Of a stretch of DNA of 64,000 bases, positions 18,107 to 26,777 are shown piece by piece. Position 1 is the stretch's first letter. Every line of letters starts with the position of its first letter. A model generated the notes under the pieces. The model saw nothing but the letters and a program-made list of their open reading frames with translations. It had not been told where the DNA came from and made no database searches. Where the stretch lies: positions 59,863 to 123,862 of the forward strand of contig JAJDCU010000073.1 of NCBI GenBank assembly GCA_029260655.1, written 5' to 3'. The stretch comes from Phycisphaeraceae bacterium (GTDB taxonomy: Bacteria > Planctomycetota > Phycisphaerae > Phycisphaerales > Phycisphaeraceae). The translations under genes and the position numbers were made by a program.

Positions 18107-20476
18107 ATGCTTGCGACCGAGCCTACAAAGCCGCACCGGATCGAGCTGATCCTGCATCAGATCGATTCCCTGCCCACGCTCCCGGCGGTCGCCGCCCGGC
18201 TGCTGAGCTTGACCTCCAGCGACGATTCCAGCGCACGCCAGGTCATCGACCTGGTCAGCGCCGACCCCTCACTGACCGCCAAGGTCCTCTCGCTGTGCCA
18301 GACCGCCGACAAGGGCGTCAACAGCCACAGCCTCACCATCGACCGCGCGGTCGTGCTGCTTGGGTTCAACGCGATCCGCAACGCTGTGCTGAGCGTGAAG
18401 GTCTTCGAGCTGTTCGGACCGGACGCCGAAACGCCCGGGCATGCAAACGATGATAAGCAAGGCAGGACGGCGCACCCCGCCGAGCGTGTAGGTGATGTCC
18501 CGAGCCCGGCCGACCAAACACCAAGCCTTGGAGTCGATGCGGCAGGCCCCGACGACGCGCCCAAGCCGATGGATCGGTCGGCGTTCTGGATGCACTGCCT
18601 GGCGGTCGGCGTCGCCGCGGAACTGATCGCACGGGCCCACCCGGGGCGCAAGGACCTTGCGCCCGACGAGGCGTTTGTCTGTGGATTGTTGCACGACATC
18701 GGCAAGATCGCGATGGACTACGTCCTGCCCAAGAGCTTCGCCCGGGTCGTCGAGTTGACGGACCTGAACCAGGCCAACATCGCCGAGTTCGAGCGCAAGA
18801 TCATCGGGATCGATCACCACACCGCCGGCAAACGCCTCGCCCAGCAGTGGAACCTGCCGCACATGCTCGCGGACTGCATCTGGTTGCACGGCTCGCCCTA
18901 CGACAGCCTGCCCAAGCTCGAACACCGTGGGATGATCGGGCTTATCAGCCTGGCCGACCTGATCGCACGGCGGATGCACGCGGGCTACTCGGGGAACTAT
19001 TCGCTGCGCGAGGACCCCGGTGAATTGGCGCAGAAGCTGGGGCTCAAGCCCGACGCCGTCGCCCGGGTTGCCGATGAGTTGCACGAGCATCTGGAGGTGC
19101 GGGGCAAGGCCCTTGGGCTGTATGACTTGGCGTCCCACGAGTTACTGCTTGATTCGGTGCAGCGCGCCAACGAGGCGCTTGGGCGGATCAACGCCGTGCT
19201 GGAAAAGCGTGGCCGAGACGCCGTGGACCAGGAGCGCATCCTGGACGGCGTGATCGCTTTTCACAACGCGTCTACCCCCGGGCGCAGCGTGCAGGACGTG
19301 CTGGATGCGGTCGTGAGTTCTTGCGCGAGCCTGCTTGGCACTGGCTTTTACGGGGCGATCTACCCGGGCACGGGCGGCAACGACGAATCCACCGGCTGGC
19401 TGATCTGTCAGTACAACCAGGAGGGGCGGCCGGTCCACAGCCAATACATCCAGGCGCCGCCGCACACCCCGGACCTCACGGCCCTGGACACGACCCAGCC
19501 TGTGGGCCTGCAGTTGATGGGGATCCTGCCATGGGTCGCGGACTATCTCGTGCAGGCGCCGGACCTGCGCTGTGTGCGCCTGATGCCGTTGAACTGCGGC
19601 TGGGGCGCCGCCGCCGTCATCCTGCATGACCGGGACACGACCCCGCCGTGGAAGCATCTCTCATCGTTGACCAGCACATGGGGCGCGGCGGTCGCTGCTG
19701 CGGCTCAGCACGACGGGGCGAGGAGACTGGGCGAAGACCTGGCGACGACCAACCTCGCGCTGGCCGAGGCGCAGGAGCAGTTGACCCGGCAGGCGTCCCT
19801 GGCGCGTCTCGGTGAGATGGCCGCCGGCGCGGCGCACGAGATGAATAACCCCCTGGCCGTGATCGCCGGGCGGAGTCAGCTCCTGGCGATGACCCTCGAG
19901 TCCGGCACCAAGGAGCACAAGGCCGCCCAGGCCGTCTTCAAGGAATCACATCGGCTAAGCAGCTTGATCACCAGCCTGCGCCTGATCGCCGACCCGCCTA
20001 AGCCCAAACGTGAGCCGATCGATCCCGCGGCGCTGCTGGCGGAGACGGTCAAGCGTTTCAGGTCGTCGCACCGCCGAAAGGACAAGACGACCGCGTTTGC
20101 GCTGAAAGTTCAAGGCGAGTTGCCGATCCTCCACGGCGACCCCCAGCAGGTGCGCGATGTGATGCGGGTGCTTTTGTTCAACGCCGTTCAGTCCCACCCC
20201 AAGACAGGGGTACAGGTGATAGCCCAGGTCGAGCCCGGCGGTGGTTCACTGGTCGTCCAGGTCGCCGACGATGGGGAGGGGATGGACCCTTACACGCTGG
20301 AACACGCGATGGACCCGTTCTTCAGCGCCAAGACCGCCGGCCGCCGTGTCGGGATGGGCCTTTCCCGCGCAAGGCAGTGGATATCGGGCCATGGCGGGCG
20401 GTTGGAGTTACGCAGCCGCCTGGGACAAGGAACCGTGGCGACTTTCTTCCTGCCACTCGATTCGCCTCAGGGATGA
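18107..20476 (+). CDS. HDOD domain-sensor histidine kinase
   Basis: A 789-aa cytoplasmic protein with no membrane segments. Residues about 15-300 form an HDOD domain (LPTLPAVAARLL and LLHDIGKIAMDYVLP), with a 45-residue low-complexity insert near residue 105. A GAF-like domain follows (about 370-530). The kinase has a HisKA dimerisation/phospho-acceptor segment (EMAAGAAHEMNNPLAVI) and an HATPase_c domain (VADDGEGMDP, FFSAKTAGRRVGMGLS). It belongs to a cluster of signalling proteins with the neighbouring HTH-receiver and degenerate receiver-GAF proteins. Confidence 0.92.
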   Translation: MLATEPTKPHRIELILHQIDSLPTLPAVAARLLSLTSSDDSSARQVIDLVSADPSLTAKVLSLCQTADKGVNSHSLTIDRAVVLLGFNAIRNAVLSVKVFELFGPDAETPGHANDDKQGRTAHPAERVGDVPSPADQTPSLGVDAAGPDDAPKPMDRSAFWMHCLAVGVAAELIARAHPGRKDLAPDEAFVCGLLHDIGKIAMDYVLPKSFARVVELTDLNQANIAEFERKIIGIDHHTAGKRLAQQWNLPHMLADCIWLHGSPYDSLPKLEHRGMIGLISLADLIARRMHAGYSGNYSLREDPGELAQKLGLKPDAVARVADELHEHLEVRGKALGLYDLASHELLLDSVQRANEALGRINAVLEKRGRDAVDQERILDGVIAFHNASTPGRSVQDVLDAVVSSCASLLGTGFYGAIYPGTGGNDESTGWLICQYNQEGRPVHSQYIQAPPHTPDLTALDTTQPVGLQLMGILPWVADYLVQAPDLRCVRLMPLNCGWGAAAVILHDRDTTPPWKHLSSLTSTWGAAVAAAAQHDGARRLGEDLATTNLALAEAQEQLTRQASLARLGEMAAGAAHEMNNPLAVIAGRSQLLAMTLESGTKEHKAAQAVFKESHRLSSLITSLRLIADPPKPKREPIDPAALLAETVKRFRSSHRRKDKTTAFALKVQGELPILHGDPQQVRDVMRVLLFNAVQSHPKTGVQVIAQVEPGGGSLVVQVADDGEGMDPYTLEHAMDPFFSAKTAGRRVGMGLSRARQWISGHGGRLELRSRLGQGTVATFFLPLDSPQG

Positions 20477-20546
20477 ACCGATAGCAGTGGCAAGCCCCTG
20501 TCCGTTAGCTATTTGGGGGATGGAAGTTCCATGCAGGGAGAAAGTT

Positions 20547-21683
20547 GTGGCAAGTAAGCCAAAGTCAACCGGGACCCGCGCCACCCGCCGGGACACCTCT
20601 CAAAAGGTGGTCCGCGTGCTGTTGGTGGACACGGACCCGGGATTGAGTCAACTCATCGAGCAGTGTTCGCCCCCCGGCGAGTCGATGCAGGTCACCTACG
20701 CCCGGTCCCTGACCGAGGCCCGTGCCCGGCTGACCGAAAAATCGGTCGACCTGGCGTTGATCAATCCCAACCTGCCCGACGGCAGCGGGCTGGACCTCGC
20801 AGAAGAACTGAACAAGAGCCGGCGCATCACCGCGACGATCCTGATCGGTGAAAAGCCGAGCGTGGAGTCGGCGATGCAGGCCATCCGGGTCGGCGCATCT
20901 GATTACATGATTAAGCCGCTTGACCTGGAAGACGCCAACCGCCGGGTCCGCAGCGTGTTGAGCAAGCAAAAGCGTAACCGCGACCAGTCCCAGCGCGTGC
21001 GTCGGCTCCGCCGGCTGTGCAAGAAACTCAACCAGGCCCGCGTCGACGTGTCCAAACAGGTCGACATCCTGTGCAACGACCTGGTCACCGCCTATCAGGA
21101 GCTGGCCGGCCAGATGCAGCAGGTCGTCCAGGCGTCAGAATTCGGCGCGGTGATCCGAAACGAGCTGGACCTGGAGCAGTTGCTGCGCAAGACCCTCGAA
21201 CACCTGGTCGAGAAGGCCGGCGCCACCAACGCCGCCGTCTTCCTTCCTTCGAGTATGGACGAGTACACGCTGGGGGGCTACGTCAACTACGACTGCACGC
21301 CCGAGTCGGCCGACATGCTCCTGCAGCACCTGGCCGACGTACTCGCGCCCAAGGTCGCCCAGCGCGACGACCTGATCCACGTCACGGACAACCAGACCCT
21401 GGCGCACTGGCTCGGCGGTGACGCCGTCTACCTGGTCGACTCACATGTGCTTGCCTTCGCGTGCCGGACCGACGACGAGTCGCTGGCGGTGATCGCGCTG
21501 TTCCGTGACGGCGGGGACCCGTTCGACCAGACGGTCCTGGATACCTGCGAAGCGGTCGGCCCGCTGCTGGGCGACTCGCTGGCGCGGGTGATCCGCATCC
21601 ACCACCGCGGCCTGGACGACGCCGAGTACGAGGACGGGTTCTTCGGCCCGCCTGACGACGAAGACGACGCGCTGCCGTTCTGA
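20547..21683 (+). CDS. Degenerate receiver-GAF domain protein
   Basis: A 378-aa protein from GTG 20547, chosen because AGGGAG at 20535-20540 is ideally spaced; the frame is open from 20241 but overlaps the kinase gene. Residues about 15-140 form a CheY-like receiver (VLLVDTDPG, YMIKPLD). The phospho-acceptor Asp is replaced by Asn in the segment LALINPNLPDGSG. A basic linker with a coiled coil and a GAF domain (about 215-365) follow. The C-terminus is acidic. It lies 70 bp after the HDOD kinase gene and probably acts in the same signalling set. It could be a phosphorylation-independent scaffold. Confidence 0.85.
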   Translation: MASKPKSTGTRATRRDTSQKVVRVLLVDTDPGLSQLIEQCSPPGESMQVTYARSLTEARARLTEKSVDLALINPNLPDGSGLDLAEELNKSRRITATILIGEKPSVESAMQAIRVGASDYMIKPLDLEDANRRVRSVLSKQKRNRDQSQRVRRLRRLCKKLNQARVDVSKQVDILCNDLVTAYQELAGQMQQVVQASEFGAVIRNELDLEQLLRKTLEHLVEKAGATNAAVFLPSSMDEYTLGGYVNYDCTPESADMLLQHLADVLAPKVAQRDDLIHVTDNQTLAHWLGGDAVYLVDSHVLAFACRTDDESLAVIALFRDGGDPFDQTVLDTCEAVGPLLGDSLARVIRIHHRGLDDAEYEDGFFGPPDDEDDALPF

Positions 21684-21821
21684 GAAAAGCAGGAAACGCA
21701 GGACGGCTTCAACAGCGACGTAGTCGCTAAATAAAGAAAGCAGGAAATAGAGCCTTCGTGATCGGTCACGAGTGCCTCGAATTTTCTGCTTTCCACATTT
21801 CCTGCGTTTCCTGCTTTTCTC
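21682..21821. repeat. 140-bp perfect-arm inverted-repeat element
   Basis: The 22-bp arms at 21682-21703 and 21800-21821 are perfect reverse complements (GAGAAAAGCAGGAAACGCAG is the left arm's first 20 bases). Inner GAAAGCAGGAAAT-like arms and a central CGTGA-TCGG-TCACG stem-loop continue the pairing, so the element folds as one long hairpin. The left arm begins inside the stop codon of the upstream gene. It fills the gap before argH. Confidence 0.8.
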
Positions 21822-21834
21822 ATACACTACGTGT

Positions 21835-23310
21835 ATGACCAATCCCGCCCCCAAACCCTGGGAACACACCAAGGCCGGACAAGGCTCTGCCGCCGACCCG
21901 CTGGCTGCGCGGTTTGTATCGTCGTTGGACTACGACAAGCGGCTGTACACCCACGACATCCAGGGCTCCATCGCCCATGCTCGGATGCTTAAGCACGTCA
22001 ACCTCATCACCGCCGACGATCTGAAGCAGATCGAAGCCGGCCTGAACGAGATCGAATCCGAGATCACCGAGCAGGGCGACGCCTGGCCCGGCTGGAAGGT
22101 CGAACTCGAAGACGTCCACATGTGCATCGAGGCCGCCCTGATCGAAAAAACCGGCGACGCCGGCCGGAAGCTGCACACCGGAAGAAGCCGGAACGATCAG
22201 GTCGCATTGGATATTCGGCTATGGTTGGACGATGCATCTGATCGGATTTCAGACTCTATTTACGAGCTCATCAGGGCTCTCGTTGAACTTGCTGAGAAGC
22301 AGGGTGAGGTGGTGATGCCATCGTATACTCACCTGCAACGAGCCCAACCGATTGTCGTCGGTAGCGAACTTATGTCCTGGGCGACCGCATTGGATCGAAC
22401 GGTCGAGCAAATCGCTATGGCAGATTACATGTTTAATCCGCTTGGTAGCGGTGCGATCGCTGGTTCGGCTCTACCACTAGACCGAATGCATACCACAGGT
22501 CAATTAAGCCGAACCTATAACGCCGATGGAGAGGTGATCCATTACGGCATGACAGAGTTAGAAACCAATTCAATTTATGCGACGGCTTCGCGCGACACTG
22601 CGCTCAACTTTGTATTCAGTCTTTCCATGACCTCCATGTGGCTGTCCCGCTGGGCGGAGCAGTGGATTATTTACGCCTCGACCGAGTTCGGGTTTATCAC
22701 GCTGGACGACTTGTACACGACCGGGTCGTCGATGATGCCACAGAAGCAGAACCCCGACATGCTCGAACTGATCCGGGGCAAGACCGGGCTGGTGTACGGC
22801 TCGCTGATGGCGCTGTTGACCATGTGCAAAGGACTCACCATCGGGTACAACCGGGACCTTCAGGAAGACAAACGGCACGTCTTCGCCGCCTATGACTCGG
22901 TCTGTGACTGCCTGGATATGGCTACCCGGATCGTCAAGACGACGAAGTTTAACGAGGACCGGATCAAGCAGGGGCTCGACAAGGGCTTCCTCGACGCGAC
23001 CAGCCTGGCGGAATACCTGGTGACTAAGGGCGTGCCGTTCCGGACGGCGCACCAGGTGGTCGGTAAACTCGTGCAGGCTTGCAGGGACAAGGGCTACGAG
23101 AAGCTGTCGCTGCTGAGCCTGGACGACTTCAACGCGGCGTGTGTTGCTTCCGGGGGCAAGAAAGTCGTCGAAAAAGACGTCTATGATTGGCTGGGCCCGG
23201 AGAACGTGGTCAAGCGGTACCAGACGGCGGGCAACGCGGGGCTCAGCGGTTTCCAGGAGCAGCTCAAGGCGTGGAAAGAACGGATGAAGGATGACGGTGC
23301 GGAGGGCTAG
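21835..23310 (+). CDS. argH: Argininosuccinate lyase ArgH
   Basis: ArgH splits argininosuccinate to arginine and fumarate, the last step of arginine synthesis. It is 491 aa from ATG 21835. The signature GSSMMPQKQNPD carries the catalytic serine loop. It also has GRSRNDQVALDIRLW, THLQRAQPI and LGSGAIAGSALP. The longer frame from 21772 runs into the inverted-repeat element and is rejected. An unusual feature: codons between about 22195 and 22625 are markedly AT-richer (about 45-57% GC) than the flanks (over 60-65%). Protein motifs stay intact across the patch. Confidence 0.96.
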   Translation: MTNPAPKPWEHTKAGQGSAADPLAARFVSSLDYDKRLYTHDIQGSIAHARMLKHVNLITADDLKQIEAGLNEIESEITEQGDAWPGWKVELEDVHMCIEAALIEKTGDAGRKLHTGRSRNDQVALDIRLWLDDASDRISDSIYELIRALVELAEKQGEVVMPSYTHLQRAQPIVVGSELMSWATALDRTVEQIAMADYMFNPLGSGAIAGSALPLDRMHTTGQLSRTYNADGEVIHYGMTELETNSIYATASRDTALNFVFSLSMTSMWLSRWAEQWIIYASTEFGFITLDDLYTTGSSMMPQKQNPDMLELIRGKTGLVYGSLMALLTMCKGLTIGYNRDLQEDKRHVFAAYDSVCDCLDMATRIVKTTKFNEDRIKQGLDKGFLDATSLAEYLVTKGVPFRTAHQVVGKLVQACRDKGYEKLSLLSLDDFNAACVASGGKKVVEKDVYDWLGPENVVKRYQTAGNAGLSGFQEQLKAWKERMKDDGAEG

Positions 23311-23319
23311 AACAAGGGC

Positions 23320-23424
23320 CAACGCCGAGTCTGAGATCATCGAAGATGATCGAAGGCCCGGGTACCCGGAACGTACGGGGCTCGAAGAAACTCGGAGCTT
23401 CGCTCAGCGCCGGCTTTGGGGTTG
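23320..23424. ncRNA. Candidate structured RNA element, copy A
   Basis: Located in the 154-bp gap between argH and the FHA kinase. Sequence pattern: CAACGCCG, CTGAGA, a 7-bp stem GATCATC-GAA-GATGATC, then CGAAGGCCCGG. The flanks CAACGCCG and CGGC...GTTG can pair to close the structure. It shares its scaffold with the element at 34059-34136. The function is unknown: a cis-regulator, attenuator or interspersed element are all possible. The strand is not resolved. Confidence 0.45.
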
Positions 23425-23464
23425 AACGGATGTAGCTTCTACGCGGTGTGAGGAGTGGTACTCA

Positions 23465-25135
23465 TTGCTGGTGCTTTCGGTCATTAAAGGCGTGGACAAG
23501 GGCAGGCGTTATGAGTTGCCAGACCATGAGCCGCAGCTGATCGGCCGGTCGAGCGAGGCGCTTGAGACGACCGACCAGACGATCTCGCGCCGCCACGCCG
23601 AGCTGACCCCCGATAGCGGCAAGTGGTACATCCGCGACCTGCAATCGTCCAACGGCACGTTTGTCAACGGCGTGCGCGTCTCGACCCAGCGCCGCCTGCT
23701 GAGCCCGGGCGACCAGGTCCGCACCGGGGCGACTTTGTTCGTCTTCGGCGAGGAGGCATCCGATCCCAAGCACGATTCGATCCGGATGGTCAGGCGCAGC
23801 CAGATCGACATCAGCGTCGAGTCGACCGTCGCGAGCAACGACGACTCGATGATTATGGCGGTCCCCGAGCCCGGGCAGGCGGCCGAGTTTCAGTTGCGCG
23901 TGATCTACGAGTTGACCGCCCTGATCGGATCGATCACCGACAAGCAGGAGCTGCTGGACCGGGTGATGGATGTGGTCTTCGAGTACTTCAAGGCCGACCG
24001 CGGCTTCATCTTGCTTCAAGACAAGCCCGAGTCCGACCCCGAGCCGGTCCTGGTCCGCCACCGAACGCCCGTGGAGCAGAAGACCAAGGACACCGGGCCG
24101 ATCACCGTCAGCCGGACCATCGTCCGCTACGTCATGAAAAAGGGCGTGGGCGTGCTGTCGAGTAACGCGATGAGCGACAAGCGGTTCGCCACCGGCGACA
24201 GTATCCAGGCCTACGGGATCCGCTCGACCATGTGCGTGCCGATCAAGTTCCGTGACAAGCTGTATGGGGTGATCCACCTGGACTCGAAGGTCGCCAACTA
24301 CACCTACACCGAGGACCAGTTGCTACTGCTGACCGCGATCGGTGTGCAGACCGGGGTGGCGCTTTCCAACGCCCAGCTATACGACAACCGCCTCAAGGAC
24401 GAACGGCTCGCCGCGGTCGGTCAGACCGTCGCCAGCCTGTCCCATTCGATCAAGAACATCCTCCAGGGGATGCGCGGGGGCGCGGACGTCGTCGAACTGG
24501 GCCTGCGCAAGAAAAACATGGACCTGACCAAGGGCGGCTGGGACATCGTCGCCCGCAACGTCGAGCGGATCTACGAGCTGGTGATGAACATGCTCGCCTA
24601 CTCCAAGCAGAGAAAACCCGAGCTCGAATTGGTCAACCTGGATCAACTTCTCAACGAAGCCACCGCGCTGGTGCAGAAGCAGTACGACGTGAAGAACGTG
24701 GCGCTGCTAACCGACTACGGCGCGGACATGCCGCCGGTCCCGATCGACCCAGGCGGCGTGCACCAGGCGCTATTGAACCTTTTGAACAATGCGCTGGATG
24801 CGGTCCAGCCCGAGACCGGCGTGGTCAGCCTCCGATGCGAGTACGACGCCGGCGACGACCGGGTCAAGATCACCGTTTCAGATAACGGCGAGGGCATGAC
24901 CCAGGGCACACTTTCGCGGCTGTTCGAACCGTTCCACTCGACCAAGGGCCTGCGCGGCACGGGCCTGGGGCTGGTCGTGACCAAAAAAATCGTCGAGGAG
25001 CACGGCGGGACCGTCTCGGTCGAGAGCGTCCGCAAGCAGGGCACGACGTTCACCCTCCTGCTGCCGGTGCGGTTCGACCAGGTCCCCCAGTCGGCCGAGA
25101 CGATCGGCCCGGGGTCGGCTCAGCCCCGGATCTGA
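23465..25135 (+). CDS. FHA-GAF sensor histidine kinase
   Basis: A 556-aa cytoplasmic kinase starting at TTG 23465 with GAGGAG upstream. An N-terminal FHA domain (LIGRSSE, ISRRHAEL, LQSSNGTFVNG; residues ~5-100) binds phosphothreonine peptides. A GAF domain (residues ~140-310) follows. The histidine kinase has an H-box in LSHSIKNILQGM (HSIKN) and an HATPase_c domain (LLNNALDAV, SDNGEGM, STKGLRGTGLGL, EHGGTVSV). The FHA-GAF-kinase layout is common in planctomycetes and myxobacteria. No paired response regulator is adjacent downstream. The start is preceded by a structured element. Confidence 0.92.
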   Translation: MLVLSVIKGVDKGRRYELPDHEPQLIGRSSEALETTDQTISRRHAELTPDSGKWYIRDLQSSNGTFVNGVRVSTQRRLLSPGDQVRTGATLFVFGEEASDPKHDSIRMVRRSQIDISVESTVASNDDSMIMAVPEPGQAAEFQLRVIYELTALIGSITDKQELLDRVMDVVFEYFKADRGFILLQDKPESDPEPVLVRHRTPVEQKTKDTGPITVSRTIVRYVMKKGVGVLSSNAMSDKRFATGDSIQAYGIRSTMCVPIKFRDKLYGVIHLDSKVANYTYTEDQLLLLTAIGVQTGVALSNAQLYDNRLKDERLAAVGQTVASLSHSIKNILQGMRGGADVVELGLRKKNMDLTKGGWDIVARNVERIYELVMNMLAYSKQRKPELELVNLDQLLNEATALVQKQYDVKNVALLTDYGADMPPVPIDPGGVHQALLNLLNNALDAVQPETGVVSLRCEYDAGDDRVKITVSDNGEGMTQGTLSRLFEPFHSTKGLRGTGLGLVVTKKIVEEHGGTVSVESVRKQGTTFTLLLPVRFDQVPQSAETIGPGSAQPRI

Positions 25136-25215
25136 TTCCGTCAGGCAATAACGCGGGCGTCCGTGCGTTTGGTGTGTAACACCTTGCCGCCGGTTGGCGT
25201 ACAACAGGTAACGTC

Positions 25216-26715
25216 ATGGACACATCACTTTCTCCAATCCGCCCTGATCTGTTCGGCCCGGCGCAGGCCAGACACCTGCTGCTGCGCGCGGGTTTTGGCG
25301 GCGGGCCCGGCGAGATCAGCCGGTTTGCCATGATGGGTATGCGCGGCGCGGTCGATGCCGTGCTTGACACGCCAGCCCCCGGGACCGAACCAGCCTCCAG
25401 CACCGAGCTAGATCCGGAAATCGATCCGGATGTGATCCGCCCGTTGACCCCTGACGAGCGCGCGGTGTTCGCACGCGCCAGACGCGATAAGGATGAGGCC
25501 GCCCGCTCCGCGCTGCAGAAAAAAATCAACGAGGCCCGGGCACGCGACCGGGGGATGATCCGCGAGCTGCGCCAGTGGTGGATCGGGCTCATGCTCGAAA
25601 CCCCCGCACCCCTGCGGGAAAAACTCGTCCTGCTCTGGCACAGCCACTTCGCCTCGCGCCACCGAAACGTCCGCGACAGCTATCTGATGTACCGGCAGAA
25701 CACCACGTTCCGCGAGCACGCAGACGCCAGCTTCGCCGAGCTGGCGCTGGCGATGGTCCGTGACCCGGCCATGCTCAAGTTCCTCAACAACGACCAGAAC
25801 AACAAACGCAAGCCCAACGAGAACCTCGCACGCGAGTTCATGGAGCTATTCACCCTCGGCGAAGGCAACTACACCGAGGACGACATCAAGCAGGGCGCCA
25901 AGGCCCTGACCGGGTACCACGTCGACGATAACGACTTTATCTTCCACGAACGCCGGCACGACCACGGCAAGAAAACCGTGCTGGGGACGACCGACCGGCT
26001 CGACGGCGACGACTTTGTGGGCGTGCTGCTGCGTCAGCCAGCCTGCCCAAGATATATCGCGCTCAAGCTCTACCGCCACTTCGTCGCCGACGTCCCCGAC
26101 CACCTGGACGAGGTCCCCGCGCCCAACCGAGAGGTGGTTCTACGGCTGGCGGTCATGCTTCGGAAGAACGATTACCAGGTCGCGCCCGTCCTTAGCACGC
26201 TTTTCAGGAGCCGGCACTTCTACGACACGCAGATCATCGGACACATGATCAAGAGCCCGGCGCAGCTGGTTATCGGGACGGCGCGCACGCTCGGCGCCCC
26301 GGCCCGCAGCAAGGGCACACTCAGCGAAGGCCTGCGCGCCATGGGGCAGGAACTGTTCGATCCCCCCAGCGTCGCCGGGTGGCATGGCGGTCGGAGCTGG
26401 ATCAACACCTCCACGCTCTTCACCCGGCAGAACGTCTGCGCCTACCTCATCACCGGCAAGGACCCAAGGCGCAAGAAATGGAACCGCAAACAGGTCGGCT
26501 TTGACCCGATGCCGCTGCTGGCGGGCCTGACGTCGCGCGAGCCGGACGCCGTCGTCGATCATGTCGTCTCGTTCATGCTTGGCGGGCACACACCCACCGA
26601 GCGCCGTGAGCCGCTGTACCGGTTCATGAGGGAACGTGACAAGGGAATCAACGCCGACAGCATGATCGCGCTGCTGACACTGGTCACCGCGATGCCGGAG
26701 TATCAATTGTGTTGA
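25216..26715 (+). CDS. DUF1800 domain protein
   Basis: A 499-aa protein of the DUF1800 family: ARHLLLRAGFG at the start, LVLLWHSHFASR, NENLAREFMELFTLGEGNY, KALTGYHV, SPAQLVIGTARTLGA and FDPPSVAGWHGGRSWIN. These genes occur beside DUF1501 genes in planctomycetes, as here (26778), and the pair is thought to act together in the cell envelope, though the chemistry is unknown. There is no clear signal peptide. A 62-bp gap separates it from the next gene, so the two form an operon. Confidence 0.93.
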   Translation: MDTSLSPIRPDLFGPAQARHLLLRAGFGGGPGEISRFAMMGMRGAVDAVLDTPAPGTEPASSTELDPEIDPDVIRPLTPDERAVFARARRDKDEAARSALQKKINEARARDRGMIRELRQWWIGLMLETPAPLREKLVLLWHSHFASRHRNVRDSYLMYRQNTTFREHADASFAELALAMVRDPAMLKFLNNDQNNKRKPNENLAREFMELFTLGEGNYTEDDIKQGAKALTGYHVDDNDFIFHERRHDHGKKTVLGTTDRLDGDDFVGVLLRQPACPRYIALKLYRHFVADVPDHLDEVPAPNREVVLRLAVMLRKNDYQVAPVLSTLFRSRHFYDTQIIGHMIKSPAQLVIGTARTLGAPARSKGTLSEGLRAMGQELFDPPSVAGWHGGRSWINTSTLFTRQNVCAYLITGKDPRRKKWNRKQVGFDPMPLLAGLTSREPDAVVDHVVSFMLGGHTPTERREPLYRFMRERDKGINADSMIALLTLVTAMPEYQLC

Positions 26716-26777
26716 CGATTGCGTTGCTGGGGTATCGGCTTCGCCGACCCACGCAGCGCCCGTAAGAGGAGCCGCAA

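Noticed and set aside
23320..23424. TPP riboswitch suspected from the CTGAGA word
   Set aside because: The rest of the TPP pattern (ACCTGATCTGG, AATGCCAGCG) is absent, and no thiamine gene is downstream.
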